A DNA stretch of 64,000 bases, from NCBI RefSeq assembly GCF_002094855.1, contig NZ_ARYN01000003.1:186001-250000 (forward strand), read 5' to 3'. Below are positions 18,755-27,543 of the stretch, piece by piece; position 1 is the stretch's first letter; each line of letters starts with the position of its first letter. Origin of the DNA: Zunongwangia atlantica 22II14-10F7 (GTDB lineage Bacteria > Bacteroidota > Bacteroidia > Flavobacteriales > Flavobacteriaceae). The position numbers and the translations under genes are program-made. The notes beneath the pieces were generated by a model. It was not told the DNA's origin. It made no database searches and saw only the letters and a program-made list of their open reading frames with translations.

Positions 18755-19372
18755 TTATTTTTTTTCGATCTTTTTCTGCTCGGTTTCATCTAAAACTAAT
18801 GCCGAATAATCCAATTTCCAACCAATGGTTTGCACGATATTTTCCATAAGCAATACAGTATTTAACGCCTCTTTTCTTGCCTGTTCGAACAATGGTGATT
18901 CCGGAATTTTATCTACAATATGCTTTTTTGCGTCGCGATTAATTTCGGTAAGATCTGAAGTTGTAAAAGGATTGGCCCAGCCTTCGCGCTTATCGTAATA
19001 TTTAAAATCGGTTTCTATGGTAAGCAATTCGGGTTCAGGAAAATTAGTAAGAATGATCTGCTTTTTCTCGTTATCACTTTCCATCTTGATCTTACTAAGA
19101 TCGAAACCCACATGCGCTTTTGCGTTAATTAAAATAATGGCCTTCTTTTTCCCAAAGATCAGACTTATATATTTTTCCTTTAGATTTTCGTAATGATAGA
19201 TTTCAGAAAAATCACCTTCTACCGTAATAAATTTGCAAACGCTTCTAATCTTTTCCATTAACACAACAGATTGCTCTTTGGTTTTCACCTTTGAACGATC
19301 TTTGTTAAACGCTGTAAAAATAAAGTACGATGCAATGGCGCCTGCCGCCAGCCCGATAAAAAGAAATTCCAT
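18755..19372 (-). CDS. DUF4230 membrane-anchored protein
   Basis: 205 residues. A single N-terminal membrane helix (FLFIGLAAGAIASYFIFTAF) precedes a DUF4230 domain (PF14014): VCKFITVEGDFSEIYHYE, KKAIILINAKAHVGFDLSKI and KREGWANPF, ending in a helical tail. The function of this family is unknown. It lies 17 bp before the YjbR gene and 3 bp after the DUF4260 gene in a tight minus-strand run. Confidence 0.85.
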   Translation of the reverse strand: MEFLFIGLAAGAIASYFIFTAFNKDRSKVKTKEQSVVLMEKIRSVCKFITVEGDFSEIYHYENLKEKYISLIFGKKKAIILINAKAHVGFDLSKIKMESDNEKKQIILTNFPEPELLTIETDFKYYDKREGWANPFTTSDLTEINRDAKKHIVDKIPESPLFEQARKEALNTVLLMENIVQTIGWKLDYSALVLDETEQKKIEKK

Positions 19373-19375
19373 AGT

Positions 19376-19726
19376 CTACTTTCCGATTTCTCCCAAATGG
19401 GTGAATTTAAAACCTTTTTCGTATTTGAGTCCGTATCCTAAAATACGATCAAAAGCCGAATGAGAAAACAAAATTACACCTATTAATTGTAAAACCTGAA
19501 AATGAAGATGAATCCCCACCAGCCAAAACAAGATCGCCAAACCCTGATGATGGAACAAATTGTACAAAAATGCTCCTATTTTATTATTGAAAACATAACC
19601 AATTGCACCAATATCTGGCGCCAAAAATAAACCGATAAACCACCACCAGGAAAAGTCTAAAAAATAGAAAGCGAAAATGCCCAATCCTAGTTTGGCAAGT
19701 TCTTCGAGTTTAAGTGTTGTTTTCAT
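19376..19726 (-). CDS. DUF4260 membrane protein
   Basis: 116 residues with about four hydrophobic segments. FSWWWFIGLFLAPDIGAIGYVFN, YNLFHHQGLAI and LIGVILFSHSAFDRILGYGLKY are typical of DUF4260 (PF14079). Function unknown. The gene sits 3 bp from both neighbours, so it belongs to the same operon as the cyclase and the DUF4230 protein. Confidence 0.88.
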   Translation of the reverse strand: MKTTLKLEELAKLGLGIFAFYFLDFSWWWFIGLFLAPDIGAIGYVFNNKIGAFLYNLFHHQGLAILFWLVGIHLHFQVLQLIGVILFSHSAFDRILGYGLKYEKGFKFTHLGEIGK

Positions 19727-19729
19727 TGA

Positions 19730-20476
19730 TCATTGAATTTTATATAAAATAGGTTTCGATGGCGAGGCATCATTTTCGAATGAAGCAATCTGTAAATTCA
19801 GAAAATATTCACCGTCTGGCACATGATTCGGCACATAAATAAGTTCTGAAATTGTTGCGTCAAAACGTGTATTTTTAGGATAATTCCAAAAAGCTTTATG
19901 CGCCAGTAATTTTCCTTCGTCTTTCTCTTTATCTACTGATGGTAGATCGATTAGCAAATGTTTTACGTTCAATTGCCTGATAAAGATCATAGCTTCTTCA
20001 GATAAATACGGCCAATTGGTATGCGAATATTTTTTGCTTCGCTTTTCGATATAATTTGGCAGTGTTCTTATCACTAAAGCTTCCGGACAAGAATCGCCAA
20101 TTTGCTCTTTTAATAATGCTGCGGAAATTACCTGATCTTCGCCTTGAACTTCCGGACTTACAGAAATAAGTTTCGACTTAAAAAAGAAGTTTTTTAAAGT
20201 TTGATTTATACTGAAAAACTCTTTGCTGATATGTCCAACACATTCAGTATGTGTACCATGCCCATGAGGATTAAACTGAATATTATTAAAATTCACTGAA
20301 GCTCCTTCTGAAACTTTCCCTACAAAATCACCATCTTTAAAAGGCGCGATCTTTGGCGAATCTAAATACCATGCAATGGGATTTTTATCGTCCCCGCGTA
20401 AACTCAGCGATATATCGATAGGTTTCGAAAAATCTATCGTAAAACTTTCTCCTTTATACTGAATTTGTGCAAGCAT
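19730..20476 (-). CDS. Cyclase/kynurenine formamidase-like hydrolase
   Basis: 248 residues, cytoplasmic. PIDISLSLRG near the start, NPHGHGTHTECVGHI as the metal site (the family motif HGTHxD with Glu in place of Asp) and the late HLLIDLPSVDKEKDEGKLLAHKAFW segment fit PF04199. The metal ligands His and the acidic residue are present. Family members hydrolyse N-formylkynurenine or cyclic imides; the substrate here is unknown. It is the first gene of a six-gene minus-strand run ending at the YdjM-like gene. Confidence 0.85.
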   Translation of the reverse strand: MLAQIQYKGESFTIDFSKPIDISLSLRGDDKNPIAWYLDSPKIAPFKDGDFVGKVSEGASVNFNNIQFNPHGHGTHTECVGHISKEFFSINQTLKNFFFKSKLISVSPEVQGEDQVISAALLKEQIGDSCPEALVIRTLPNYIEKRSKKYSHTNWPYLSEEAMIFIRQLNVKHLLIDLPSVDKEKDEGKLLAHKAFWNYPKNTRFDATISELIYVPNHVPDGEYFLNLQIASFENDASPSKPILYKIQ

Positions 20477-20674
20477 AATTTGTTTAGTTCTGGAGAGTAA
20501 AATTAGAGATTATTTATGGTTATAACAGTTTATGTAGAACATTGAGTGTTAGTTTTACGCAGAAAATTTTAAAACTCAGTTTTCAAAATAAATATTAATC
20601 CTTGCTAGTTTTTTCTCCCTTATCTATTTTCTATATTCTCAATTCTAATATCTATCAGCGCAGCGATCTAAGCC
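20477..20674. repeat. Short intergenic stretch with an AGCGCAGCG repeat
   Basis: 198 bp between hemW and the cyclase gene. At 20653-20672 it carries ATCAGCGCAGCGATCTAAG, a member of the AGCGCAGCG family also found at 12229, 15531 and 24427-24515. It abuts the hemW stop codon. Upstream of the cyclase start the sequence is AT-rich without a recognised promoter. Confidence 0.5.
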
Positions 20675-21802
20675 TTAATCGATATAAAACAAATCGGCTG
20701 CAATGCCATCACTTAAAAATGTCCCTTTTTCAGTGATATGCATCACATCATTTTCAATTTTCAGCAGCTCTTTTTGAAATAAAATAACCGACTGTTCCTT
20801 TAGATATTTTACATATTTTTCACCGAATTTGGTTTCAATTTCTTCCAAATCTACACCAAAATGAGTTCGCAATCGCGTCATGATATATTCGTTATAGCGA
20901 TCTGTTATGCTTAACTCTTCAATTTCGAGAGGCAGTTCCGATTTTTCGATTGCTTTTATGTAAAGCGTATTATTGGCGATATTCCATTTTCGGCAATTGC
21001 CATCATAAGAATGTGCGGAAGGACCGATACCCAGATAAGGTTTACCTAACCAATAGGCCGTATTGTTTTGCGAAAAATAGCCCGGTTTGCCGTAATTTGA
21101 AAATTCGTAATGCTCAAAACCGGCATTTTTTAATGTTGTTCTTAGAATCTCGAAATGTTTCGCTGCAGCGGCATCATCTACCGGTTTCACTTTCCCTTTT
21201 TCAATAAATTTCTGTAAAGCAGTATTTGGCTCGACCGTTAATGCATAGCTGGAAATGTGCGGAATATCCAAATCGAGTAATATTTGGATATTCTCTAACC
21301 AACGCTCGTTACTCATTCCCGGAATACCATAAATTAAATCGACCGAAATATTATCGAATTTCGACCTAGCCAACTTGATAGATTTTAGTGCTTCTTCAGC
21401 ATTATGAGCGCGGTTCATTAATTTTAGATCCTCTTCAAAAAAAGACTGCACGCCAATGCTTAGTCGGTTAATTTTTGAATTTGCCAGCTCGTTTAATTTC
21501 TCTTCAGAGAGATCATCTGGATTCGCTTCTAAAGTAATTTCAGGATTTTCAGAAATATTGAATTCCGTATAAATCGTTTCAAAAATCGCATTCAATTCCT
21601 CTAAATTCAGCAAACTTGGTGTGCCTCCACCAAAATAAATGGTTTGGATCGGTTCATTTAGCAGCTCATTTTTCCGAAGTATTAATTCCCTTTGCAATGC
21701 GCTAACCAGCTCACTTTTTTTCTTCAATGAAGTCGAAAAATGAAAATCGCAGTAATGACACGCCTGCTTACAAAATGGGATATGAATGTAGATTCCGCTC
21801 AT
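20675..21802 (-). CDS. hemW: Radical SAM haem chaperone HemW
   Basis: 375 residues. It begins MSGIYIHIPFCKQACHYCDF, with C11, C15 and C18 binding the [4Fe-4S] cluster; the fourth Cys of true HemN (CxxxCxxCxC) is replaced by DF, which is characteristic of HemW. TIYFGGGTPSLL, EANPDDL, RLSIGVQSF and SVDLIYGIPG are the standard radical-SAM blocks, and the C-terminal HemN domain contains EFSNYGKPG and GIGPSAHSYDG. HemW binds haem and is thought to deliver it to respiratory proteins. It follows ruvC on the same strand after 67 bp. Confidence 0.93.
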   Translation of the reverse strand: MSGIYIHIPFCKQACHYCDFHFSTSLKKKSELVSALQRELILRKNELLNEPIQTIYFGGGTPSLLNLEELNAIFETIYTEFNISENPEITLEANPDDLSEEKLNELANSKINRLSIGVQSFFEEDLKLMNRAHNAEEALKSIKLARSKFDNISVDLIYGIPGMSNERWLENIQILLDLDIPHISSYALTVEPNTALQKFIEKGKVKPVDDAAAAKHFEILRTTLKNAGFEHYEFSNYGKPGYFSQNNTAYWLGKPYLGIGPSAHSYDGNCRKWNIANNTLYIKAIEKSELPLEIEELSITDRYNEYIMTRLRTHFGVDLEEIETKFGEKYVKYLKEQSVILFQKELLKIENDVMHITEKGTFLSDGIAADLFYID

Positions 21803-21869
21803 TTTTTAATTTGAAGATTTGGAAATGTGCTAATGCGATAATTAATTTTCAAATTGGCACATTATCAAA

Positions 21870-22418
21870 TTACCGAATTTTGTCTGGATTTTGTTTTACA
21901 AACGCATCCCAACCGGTGTAACTTTTACCGATATTAGGTTGCCCGGAATTGTAAAAATGACAAACCGCAGCGGCGAGACCATCGGTAGAATCCAGGTTTT
22001 TGGGCAAAGATTTTAACTTCAGCATACTTTGCAGCATTTTTGCAACCTGTTCTTTACTAGCATTTCCGTTTCCAGTGATCGCCATTTTAATCTTTTTAGG
22101 AAGATATTCAGTAATTGGGATTTCACGTGAAAGTCCGGCAGCCATCGCCACTCCCTGCGCTCTTCCCAGCTTCAGCATCGATTGCACGTTTTTACCAAAA
22201 AAAGGCGCTTCGATCGCAATTTCATCTGGATGAAAAGTATCAATAAGCTCGATCGTACGCTCAAAGATCAATTTCAGTTTCACATAATGATCATCATATT
22301 TTTTTAGCTGAAGTTCGTTCAGCTGCAAAAACTCCATCTTCTTATTCTTCACTTTTATCAATCCAAAACCCATAATCGTAGTTCCCGGGTCGATTCCTAA
22401 AATGATCTTTTCGCTCAA
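21870..22418 (-). CDS. ruvC: Holliday junction resolvase RuvC
   Basis: 182 residues, the usual size. [14 protein letters not shown] supplies D10, IAIEAPFF supplies E70, and [14 protein letters not shown] supplies D143 and D146, the four acidic catalytic residues of Ruv[11 protein letters not shown] and [16 protein letters not shown] are also typical. It cleaves four-way junctions in complex with RuvAB. A TAGCTTTG promoter motif lies upstream on the minus strand and overlaps the region driving the divergent glycosyltransferase. Confidence 0.95.
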   Translation of the reverse strand: MSEKIILGIDPGTTIMGFGLIKVKNKKMEFLQLNELQLKKYDDHYVKLKLIFERTIELIDTFHPDEIAIEAPFFGKNVQSMLKLGRAQGVAMAAGLSREIPITEYLPKKIKMAITGNGNASKEQVAKMLQSMLKLKSLPKNLDSTDGLAAAVCHFYNSGQPNIGKSYTGWDAFVKQNPDKIR

Positions 22419-22458
22419 ATTCGTGATTTTTTGACAAGGAAATTAAAGTATTCCTCTT

Positions 22459-22485
22459 TTGCAAAGCTACGGAAATCTATCTTTG
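22459..22485. promoter_or_regulatory. Overlapping divergent promoters for ruvC and the glycosyltransferase
   Basis: On the plus strand TTG at 22459-22461 and TATCTTTG at 22478-22485 match the -33/-7 consensus with a 16 bp gap, 60 bp before the glycosyltransferase start. On the minus strand TAGCTTTG occupies 22469-22462, 43 bp before the ruvC start. The two polymerase sites overlap, so they should compete. Confidence 0.55.
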
Positions 22486-22545
22486 CGATAAATTGCTAAA
22501 GGATTTCTGAAACTTCTGTAATTCTGAAAAAATTAAACCCATTTT

Positions 22546-23667
22546 ATGCTAATATTCGTTGTTTTGATCGCTATTTCTTACGCCGCACTAATGATCGCTT
22601 TCAAAAAAGGCTGGGGCAAATTAAAAGAGCCGCTTTACGACTACGAAATGCCTGAAAATAGCTTTTCGATTGTGATTCCGTTTAGGAATGAAGCCGAAAA
22701 CCTACCAGAATTACTCGAAAGTTTGTCTTTGCTGAACTATCCTTTAGAACTTTTTGAAATTTTACTGGTAAATGACGAATCTGAAGATGATTCTGAAAAA
22801 ATTATTGCTGAATTTATCGAAAATCAACCTCAGTTTTCCTTGAAGCTTTTACAGAACAATCGAAGTTTTAATTCCCCAAAAAAAGATGCGATAAAAACAG
22901 CGATTGAAATTGCCCAATCTGACTATATTCTTACCACCGATGCCGACTGTAAAGTGCCGCAATACTGGTTGCAAAGTTTTAATACTGAAATTATAAAAAA
23001 TAACCCCGCAATGATCGCTGCACCGGTGACAATCGAAGCTGAAAATCCAAAATTCAGCACCGCTTTTGAAGCGCTTGACTTTTTGAGTTTGCAAATTTCT
23101 GGTGCCGGCGCATTCGGACTTAATAAAGCTTTTATGGCCAATGGCGCTAATCTTTGTTATAAAAAGGAAGCTTTTATTAGCCAAAATGGATTTGATGGAA
23201 ATGATAATATCGCCAGTGGTGACGATGTGTTTTTGCTGCAAAAATTTATTCAGCAGGGATTTAAAGTGAGTTTTCTTAAAGATAAGTTGGCTGTGGTAAT
23301 CACAAAACCGCTGAATGATCTTAAAAAACTGGTACAGCAACGGATTCGCTGGGCATCAAAAACCCCGGCTTACAGCAGTAATTTTGCAAAACTTACCGGA
23401 ATTATCGTTTTTGTAATGAATCTCGCTTTTAGTTTGAGTCTGCTTTTGGGACTATTTAAGCTATTTCCTTTTCCTTATTTTATGATCATCTTTTTAGTGA
23501 AATTCAATTTAGATTTTGTGTTGCTATATAATGCCTGTCAGTTTTTTAACCAGGAATCACTAATGCGACATTATATGATAAGCAGTGTTTTACATCCATT
23601 TTTTTCGATCTACGTGGCTTTTCTTTCTCTCTTTGGAGGTTATCAATGGAAAGGGAGACGTTTTTAG
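22546..23667 (+). CDS. Family 2 glycosyltransferase, membrane-bound
   Basis: 373 residues. An N-terminal membrane helix is followed by a GT-A domain: SIVIPFRNEAENLPELLESL, LLVNDESEDDS, ILTTDADCKVP (the DxD-like metal site), and QQRIRWASK (the QxxRW motif of processive-type GT2 enzymes). Three C-terminal hydrophobic segments follow (IIVFVMNLAFSLSLLLG and on). It probably transfers a sugar to a lipid or polymer at the inner membrane. It is alone downstream of its own promoter and followed by a long repeat block. Confidence 0.9.
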   Translation: MLIFVVLIAISYAALMIAFKKGWGKLKEPLYDYEMPENSFSIVIPFRNEAENLPELLESLSLLNYPLELFEILLVNDESEDDSEKIIAEFIENQPQFSLKLLQNNRSFNSPKKDAIKTAIEIAQSDYILTTDADCKVPQYWLQSFNTEIIKNNPAMIAAPVTIEAENPKFSTAFEALDFLSLQISGAGAFGLNKAFMANGANLCYKKEAFISQNGFDGNDNIASGDDVFLLQKFIQQGFKVSFLKDKLAVVITKPLNDLKKLVQQRIRWASKTPAYSSNFAKLTGIIVFVMNLAFSLSLLLGLFKLFPFPYFMIIFLVKFNLDFVLLYNACQFFNQESLMRHYMISSVLHPFFSIYVAFLSLFGGYQWKGRRF

Positions 23668-23688
23668 CTATTAGCAGACAGCTATCAG

Positions 23689-24290
23689 CTCTCAGCCTTC
23701 AGCAATATAAAGTTTTTAGTAAGTGAGTTTTATTAGTTTTCGGTAAACAAAATTCAATAAACAATGATTGTCATTTCGAGTGATTTTAATGAAGTGCAGC
23801 GAAATTAAAATTGTATCGAGAAATCTGTTCCCAGTAAGCAGTCTCAGTAGGCAGTTGGCAAAATTCAATTAACATTTAGCAACTAGCTCTCAGCCTTCAG
23901 CAATATAAAAGTTTTAGTTATTGAGCAATCTCGGTGTACAGTGAACAAAATTCAATAAACAATGATTGTCATTTCGAGTGATTTTTAATGGAGTGAAGCG
24001 AAATTAAAATTGTATCGAGAAATCTAATCATTTTTGCCAGTGAGCAGTCGCAGTGGGCAGTTGGCAAAATTCAATTAACAATTAGCAATTAGCTCTCAGC
24101 CTTCAGCAATATAAAGGTTTTAGTTATCTCCATCAGTTGGCAGTCTCAGTTAGCAGTAGAGTTCTATTCGCAATGATTGTCATTTCGAGTGATTTTAATG
24201 AAGCGCAGCGAAATTAAAATTGTATCGAGAAATCTGTTCCCAGTAAGCAGTCTCAGTAGTTACAAAATTCAAAAAACAATTATCAATTAA
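23689..24290 (+). repeat. Three tandem ~200 bp imperfect repeats
   Basis: Three units begin with CTCTCAGCCTTCAGCAATAT at 23689, 23887 and 24093 (periods 198 and 206 bp). Each then carries CAATGATTGTCATTTCGAGT, a GATTTTAAT / ATTAAAATT inverted pair around GAAGNGNAGCGAA, TATCGAGAAATCT, AGCAGTC-CAGT and AAATTCAA-TAAC blocks. The palindromic core can form a long imperfect hairpin (ATTTCGAGT with TATCGAGAAAT). No gene is visible in 23668-24546. Related copies are at 12020-12156 (inverted) and, degenerate, at 15140-15205. Confidence 0.85.
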
Positions 24291-24426
24291 CAGGTAGCCT
24301 TTAGCTATTAACAAATTTCATTACAGATTAGGTCTAAAGAACTACTGAAATCTCATTCAACATTAAGCATTTAAAATTCAACATAAATTTATCTTCTCTT
24401 AAAATCTATTGTCTAGATTCTAGAAT

Positions 24427-24515
24427 CTAAAAGCGAAGCGTCTCAATACTCAATTCTAAATACTAAGAGCGCAGCGCTCTAACTTCTAACATCTATCAGC
24501 AACGCGATCTTAATT
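24427..24515 (+). repeat. Cluster of AGCGCAGCG-type short repeats
   Basis: Three short related blocks follow one another: CTAAAAGCGAAGCGTCTC, CTAAGAGCGCAGCGCTCTAA and CTATCAGCAACGCGATCTTAA. The middle one contains the perfect palindrome AGAGCGC-A-GCGCTCT. Single members sit next to gene ends at 12229, 15531 and 20653. Confidence 0.6.
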
Positions 24516-24546
24516 CTATTCCCTATCTTTAACCAAAACCAATCTT

Positions 24547-24828
24547 ATGAATTTTTATATCCTAACTTATCATCTTGTAGATTCGTATTTAGAAGAACGT
24601 GGTAAATACCGCGGAGAACATTTAGGTATGGCGAAAAAAGGACAGGAAGCCGGAGAAATTGTAATGGCTGGAGCGCTGGACAACCCTGCTGATAAAGCTG
24701 TTTTTATCTTTAAATCTGAATCTGAAGAAACCGCTATAAACTTTGCCGAAAATGATCCTTATTACAAAAACGGACTCATAAAAGAATATTCGGTTAGAAA
24801 ATGGAATGTGGTGATTGGAAATGAGTAG
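24547..24828 (+). CDS. YciI-family protein
   Basis: 93 residues. MNFYILTYHLVDSYLEERGKYRGEHLGMAKKGQEAGEIVMAGALDN is split here only by wording: the sequence has the family's conserved His in the RGEHLG segment and the acidic residue in the AENDPYYK segment. The ferredoxin-like YCII fold (PF03795) is complete at normal length. Activity is unknown for most members. A TATCTTTA box lies 17 bp upstream of the start. The gene is isolated and convergent with the minus-strand gene at 24892. Confidence 0.88.
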   Translation: MNFYILTYHLVDSYLEERGKYRGEHLGMAKKGQEAGEIVMAGALDNPADKAVFIFKSESEETAINFAENDPYYKNGLIKEYSVRKWNVVIGNE

Positions 24829-24891
24829 TGAGTAGTGAAATTTCAGATTGAAAATTTAAACTGCAAAAATGTTTTTTTCTGAATACTAAAA

Positions 24892-25482
24892 TTACTCTGC
24901 CTTAATTACAATTGGCATTTTAAAAGCGGTAGAAACTGGGATTCCGCGTTTGCTGGCTGGATAGATCTTAGGTAAAGAATCGATACTTTCTCTTAGCCAG
25001 TTTTCAATTTTTGGTAATTGATTGGTCACCGTGCTATCTATTGCAGAAATCGAATCGATCTCTGGTTTCCCGGTTTTAGTGACTTCAAGATAAATATAGA
25101 TGGTATCGTCGATACTTTTACTAACCACCGGCTGTTGCTGTTCCAGATAAGCGTAGACGTTTTTGGCGACTGCAGTTTCAAAACAATTTCTTGCAGCAAC
25201 CAATTCGGTTTCCTGCTGGCATTCTTCAAAAGCCGGGTATTCGTCGACTTCTTTCCAGTTAAGGGATTTTGATTCCTGTTCTAAAACTTCTTCAGAAGAT
25301 ATTTTCTTTGTTTCAAAATTACAGGAAAATAGCATCAAAATTAAAACCGAAAAAAAGCTACCTCGAAGCACACCTTTTAAGTAGGTATGGCTAGTAACTT
25401 TTTGTAGCGAGAAAGGTGTTTTTATAACCTCATCTCTACTGTTGAGTAAACTTCTTTTCATTAAATCTTCGGCTTCTGGCAT
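24892..25482 (-). CDS. Membrane/lipoprotein with stand-alone two-Cys TonB-like domain
   Basis: 196 residues from the ATG at 25482; an internal ATG at 25461 is also possible. About 40 charged residues precede a hydrophobic segment ending in LILMLFSCN (Cys54, lipobox-like but far from the N-terminus). The mature part contains EYPAFEEC and, 12 residues on, NCFETAV, then a strand YIYLEVTKTGKPEI and SAFKMPIVI end. This parallels the C-terminal module of the three M56 proteins upstream (VPxFxGC, x11, CTSEKI, then VVQFRI..G and YSLPIT). It is the last gene of that cluster, 45 bp after the TPR gene. I infer a free-standing copy of the same TonB_C-like module; function unknown. Confidence 0.65.
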   Translation of the reverse strand: MPEAEDLMKRSLLNSRDEVIKTPFSLQKVTSHTYLKGVLRGSFFSVLILMLFSCNFETKKISSEEVLEQESKSLNWKEVDEYPAFEECQQETELVAARNCFETAVAKNVYAYLEQQQPVVSKSIDDTIYIYLEVTKTGKPEIDSISAIDSTVTNQLPKIENWLRESIDSLPKIYPASKRGIPVSTAFKMPIVIKAE

Positions 25483-25530
25483 CAAAAATAATCAAATTGC
25501 GCTTAACCCCAAGATTAGATGATTTTTATA

Positions 25531-26772
25531 CTATTTTTTCTGCTCAGAAATATCGCTGGTATCTGCTTCAGCTAAAGAATCCTTCAATTGATCTTTTTCA
25601 TTTTCTTCGGAATTTTTTTCAGCAGCTAAATGTTTCTTTTTCTTAAGATCACTTATTCGGGTTTTAGTGAGATACAGCATTTCTCTGGCCAAGTAGTTAG
25701 GCTTTTCACTATTGTATTTATTCCAAAACGCCTGATAATAATTAATCTTGGTATCAAAATCCTTAAAATAATTATCGCCGGCAACCGCACGCTCGTATAA
25801 AGCCCTTATATGATCTGGATTTTCATTTAAAGTTTTCTGGAAATAATCAAAAGCTTTTTTATAGTCTTCAAGATACTTATAGGTAAGCGCCAAACTAAAA
25901 TATTCCCCGTCCAAAGGCTGATCTTTAATCTCGATAGCCATTAATAAATGAGCTTCAGACTGCTTAAAATCTTGCGTGTTGGCGTACAATCTGCCCAACA
26001 GAAAATGAGTTGAAGAATTTCCCGGCTCGTAAGCTAAAGCCATTTTATAATGTTCGATCGCCTTATCCTTTTTACCATCTTTATAATAAGCGTAAGCTAA
26101 TTTAGTATGAATAAATTCATTCCCCTGTCCTAGCTTAATGATCTTTTCGTAATGCGGAATCGCTTCGTAAAAAACCGCCATCGCCGAATATGTTTGTGCT
26201 GTGATAGAAAGTAACGAGACGTTATTTTCGTTTTTGCCTAATCCCATCGCAGTATAGGCTAAGGCTTGCTGATAGTCGTTATTTCGAAGACTTTCTTTAG
26301 ACAATTTATACAACGCATTTTGGTGAAATTGGTCATATTTATGCGTTCTTTTAAATAGCTCGAAGGCCAGACTATCTTTTGCCATTCGTTCGTTGGCCAA
26401 ACCTCTGGAATAATAAAATTGTGCGTTTTCAGGATAACGTAAGCTTAGTTTTTCGTAAAGACTGTCAGCTTCCTTTAATCTATTCAGGTTTAAGAGTGTT
26501 TCCCCATAATTTAAAGCCGTTATTACCCGGCTAGAATCTAAATCCAGGATCTTTTTATAGGTTTTTAAAGCCTTTTTATCTTCACTATTCGCCTTGTAAT
26601 ATTTAGCCAGATCTGTTAATATTTTTACTGAAGAAGTATCTTCTTTCTCCATCAACAAAACTGCCTCGTCGTATTTCCCAACAGCATATAAGCTATCGGC
26701 AATTTTGGTGTTGGATTGTGCGTAAATCGAAAGACTGATAAAGGCAAAAAGAATTGTACTAGTTAATCGCAT
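25531..26772 (-). CDS. Secreted tetratricopeptide-repeat protein
   Basis: 413 residues. Signal peptide to about residue 18 (TILFAFISLSIYAQ). The rest is a run of roughly ten TPR units, for example ADSLYAVGKYDEAVLLME, ALNYGETLLNLNRLKEAD, AYAYYKDGKKDKAIEHYKMA and HFLLGRLYANTQDFKQSEAH, ending in a charged tail. It would act in the periplasm as a protein-protein adaptor. It starts 3 bp after the preceding gene and so belongs to the BlaI/M56 cluster. A scaffold for the membrane peptidases is possible but is inference. Confidence 0.85.
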   Translation of the reverse strand: MRLTSTILFAFISLSIYAQSNTKIADSLYAVGKYDEAVLLMEKEDTSSVKILTDLAKYYKANSEDKKALKTYKKILDLDSSRVITALNYGETLLNLNRLKEADSLYEKLSLRYPENAQFYYSRGLANERMAKDSLAFELFKRTHKYDQFHQNALYKLSKESLRNNDYQQALAYTAMGLGKNENNVSLLSITAQTYSAMAVFYEAIPHYEKIIKLGQGNEFIHTKLAYAYYKDGKKDKAIEHYKMALAYEPGNSSTHFLLGRLYANTQDFKQSEAHLLMAIEIKDQPLDGEYFSLALTYKYLEDYKKAFDYFQKTLNENPDHIRALYERAVAGDNYFKDFDTKINYYQAFWNKYNSEKPNYLAREMLYLTKTRISDLKKKKHLAAEKNSEENEKDQLKDSLAEADTSDISEQKK

Positions 26773-26775
26773 AAA

Positions 26776-27543
26776 TTATACTTTTAGATAAAACGGAAGC
26801 ACCTGCTTTCGTTTTTCGTATTCTGAAATTAGGGTTTCTCGGAATTCCCGATTATTAAACATAAACAAATACATCGCGCCTCGTGCCTCCAAAAGACGTT
26901 GTTCGTTATCTTCTGAAAACTGAATTTTATTTAAGTTCTTCATCCCATTTACAAACTGATCGTAAAGATTACTTCCCTGCTGAAAATTTTCTAAGATAGC
27001 TGCTACTGAAAATGCTTCGATAAAAGGATTTTTGATTGATGGATTTGCTGAATTCCCATTTAAACCACCACAAACTTTTCCTTTATATCTCCCCTGTTCA
27101 TCAAGACCTTTGATATAAAAATACTTTGAAGCCACATCTGTTAACCGATCCAGACTAATGGTATCTACAAATTTCCCAGTGCTTATTTTTTCTGAAAATT
27201 TATCCATTAGATCACCAAACTGTGCATCTGAATTTAAAAAACGGTAAAATTCCTTGTGTAGTGAAACACTATCTTCTATACCTTTTAGCTGAGAAAACTC
27301 ACGAAACCCTGAATAACCAGTAAAAAGATTTAATAAAACTACTTTGTTTGTTTCGGTAAGTTCATATAAAGGATTTGTTTCCTCTAACTTTTTAACCGTA
27401 GGTTTTGGAAATTTCTGGTCTCCAAACTCCAACATTTCAACACCAAAAATTTTCTCGTAATTATTTCTAATATCAACTTGATTGGTTTGTGCCGACATGG
27501 TTTTTATCCCGAGAATCAGTACAACAAAAAGGAAGCCTCTCAT
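26776..27543 (-). CDS. Secreted protein of unknown function in the BlaI/M56 cluster
   Basis: 255 residues. Signal peptide FLFVVLILGIKTMSAQ (cut near residue 19). The mature protein is mainly helical (EEFRYFLNS-like segments, FGDLMDKFSEKIS, LTDVASKYFYIKGL) with a conserved-looking KVCGGLNG stretch holding the only Cys. I recognise no domain. Its ATG overlaps the stop of the third M56 gene by one base and the TPR gene follows after 3 bp, so it is translated with them. Confidence 0.75.
   Translation of the reverse strand: MRGFLFVVLILGIKTMSAQTNQVDIRNNYEKIFGVEMLEFGDQKFPKPTVKKLEETNPLYELTETNKVVLLNLFTGYSGFREFSQLKGIEDSVSLHKEFYRFLNSDAQFGDLMDKFSEKISTGKFVDTISLDRLTDVASKYFYIKGLDEQGRYKGKVCGGLNGNSANPSIKNPFIEAFSVAAILENFQQGSNLYDQFVNGMKNLNKIQFSEDNEQRLLEARGAMYLFMFNNREFRETLISEYEKRKQVLPFYLKV

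Noticed and set aside
23689-24290. CRISPR array
   Set aside because: Repeat units are ~200 bp and alike over most of their length; there are no short repeats with unique spacers and no cas genes.
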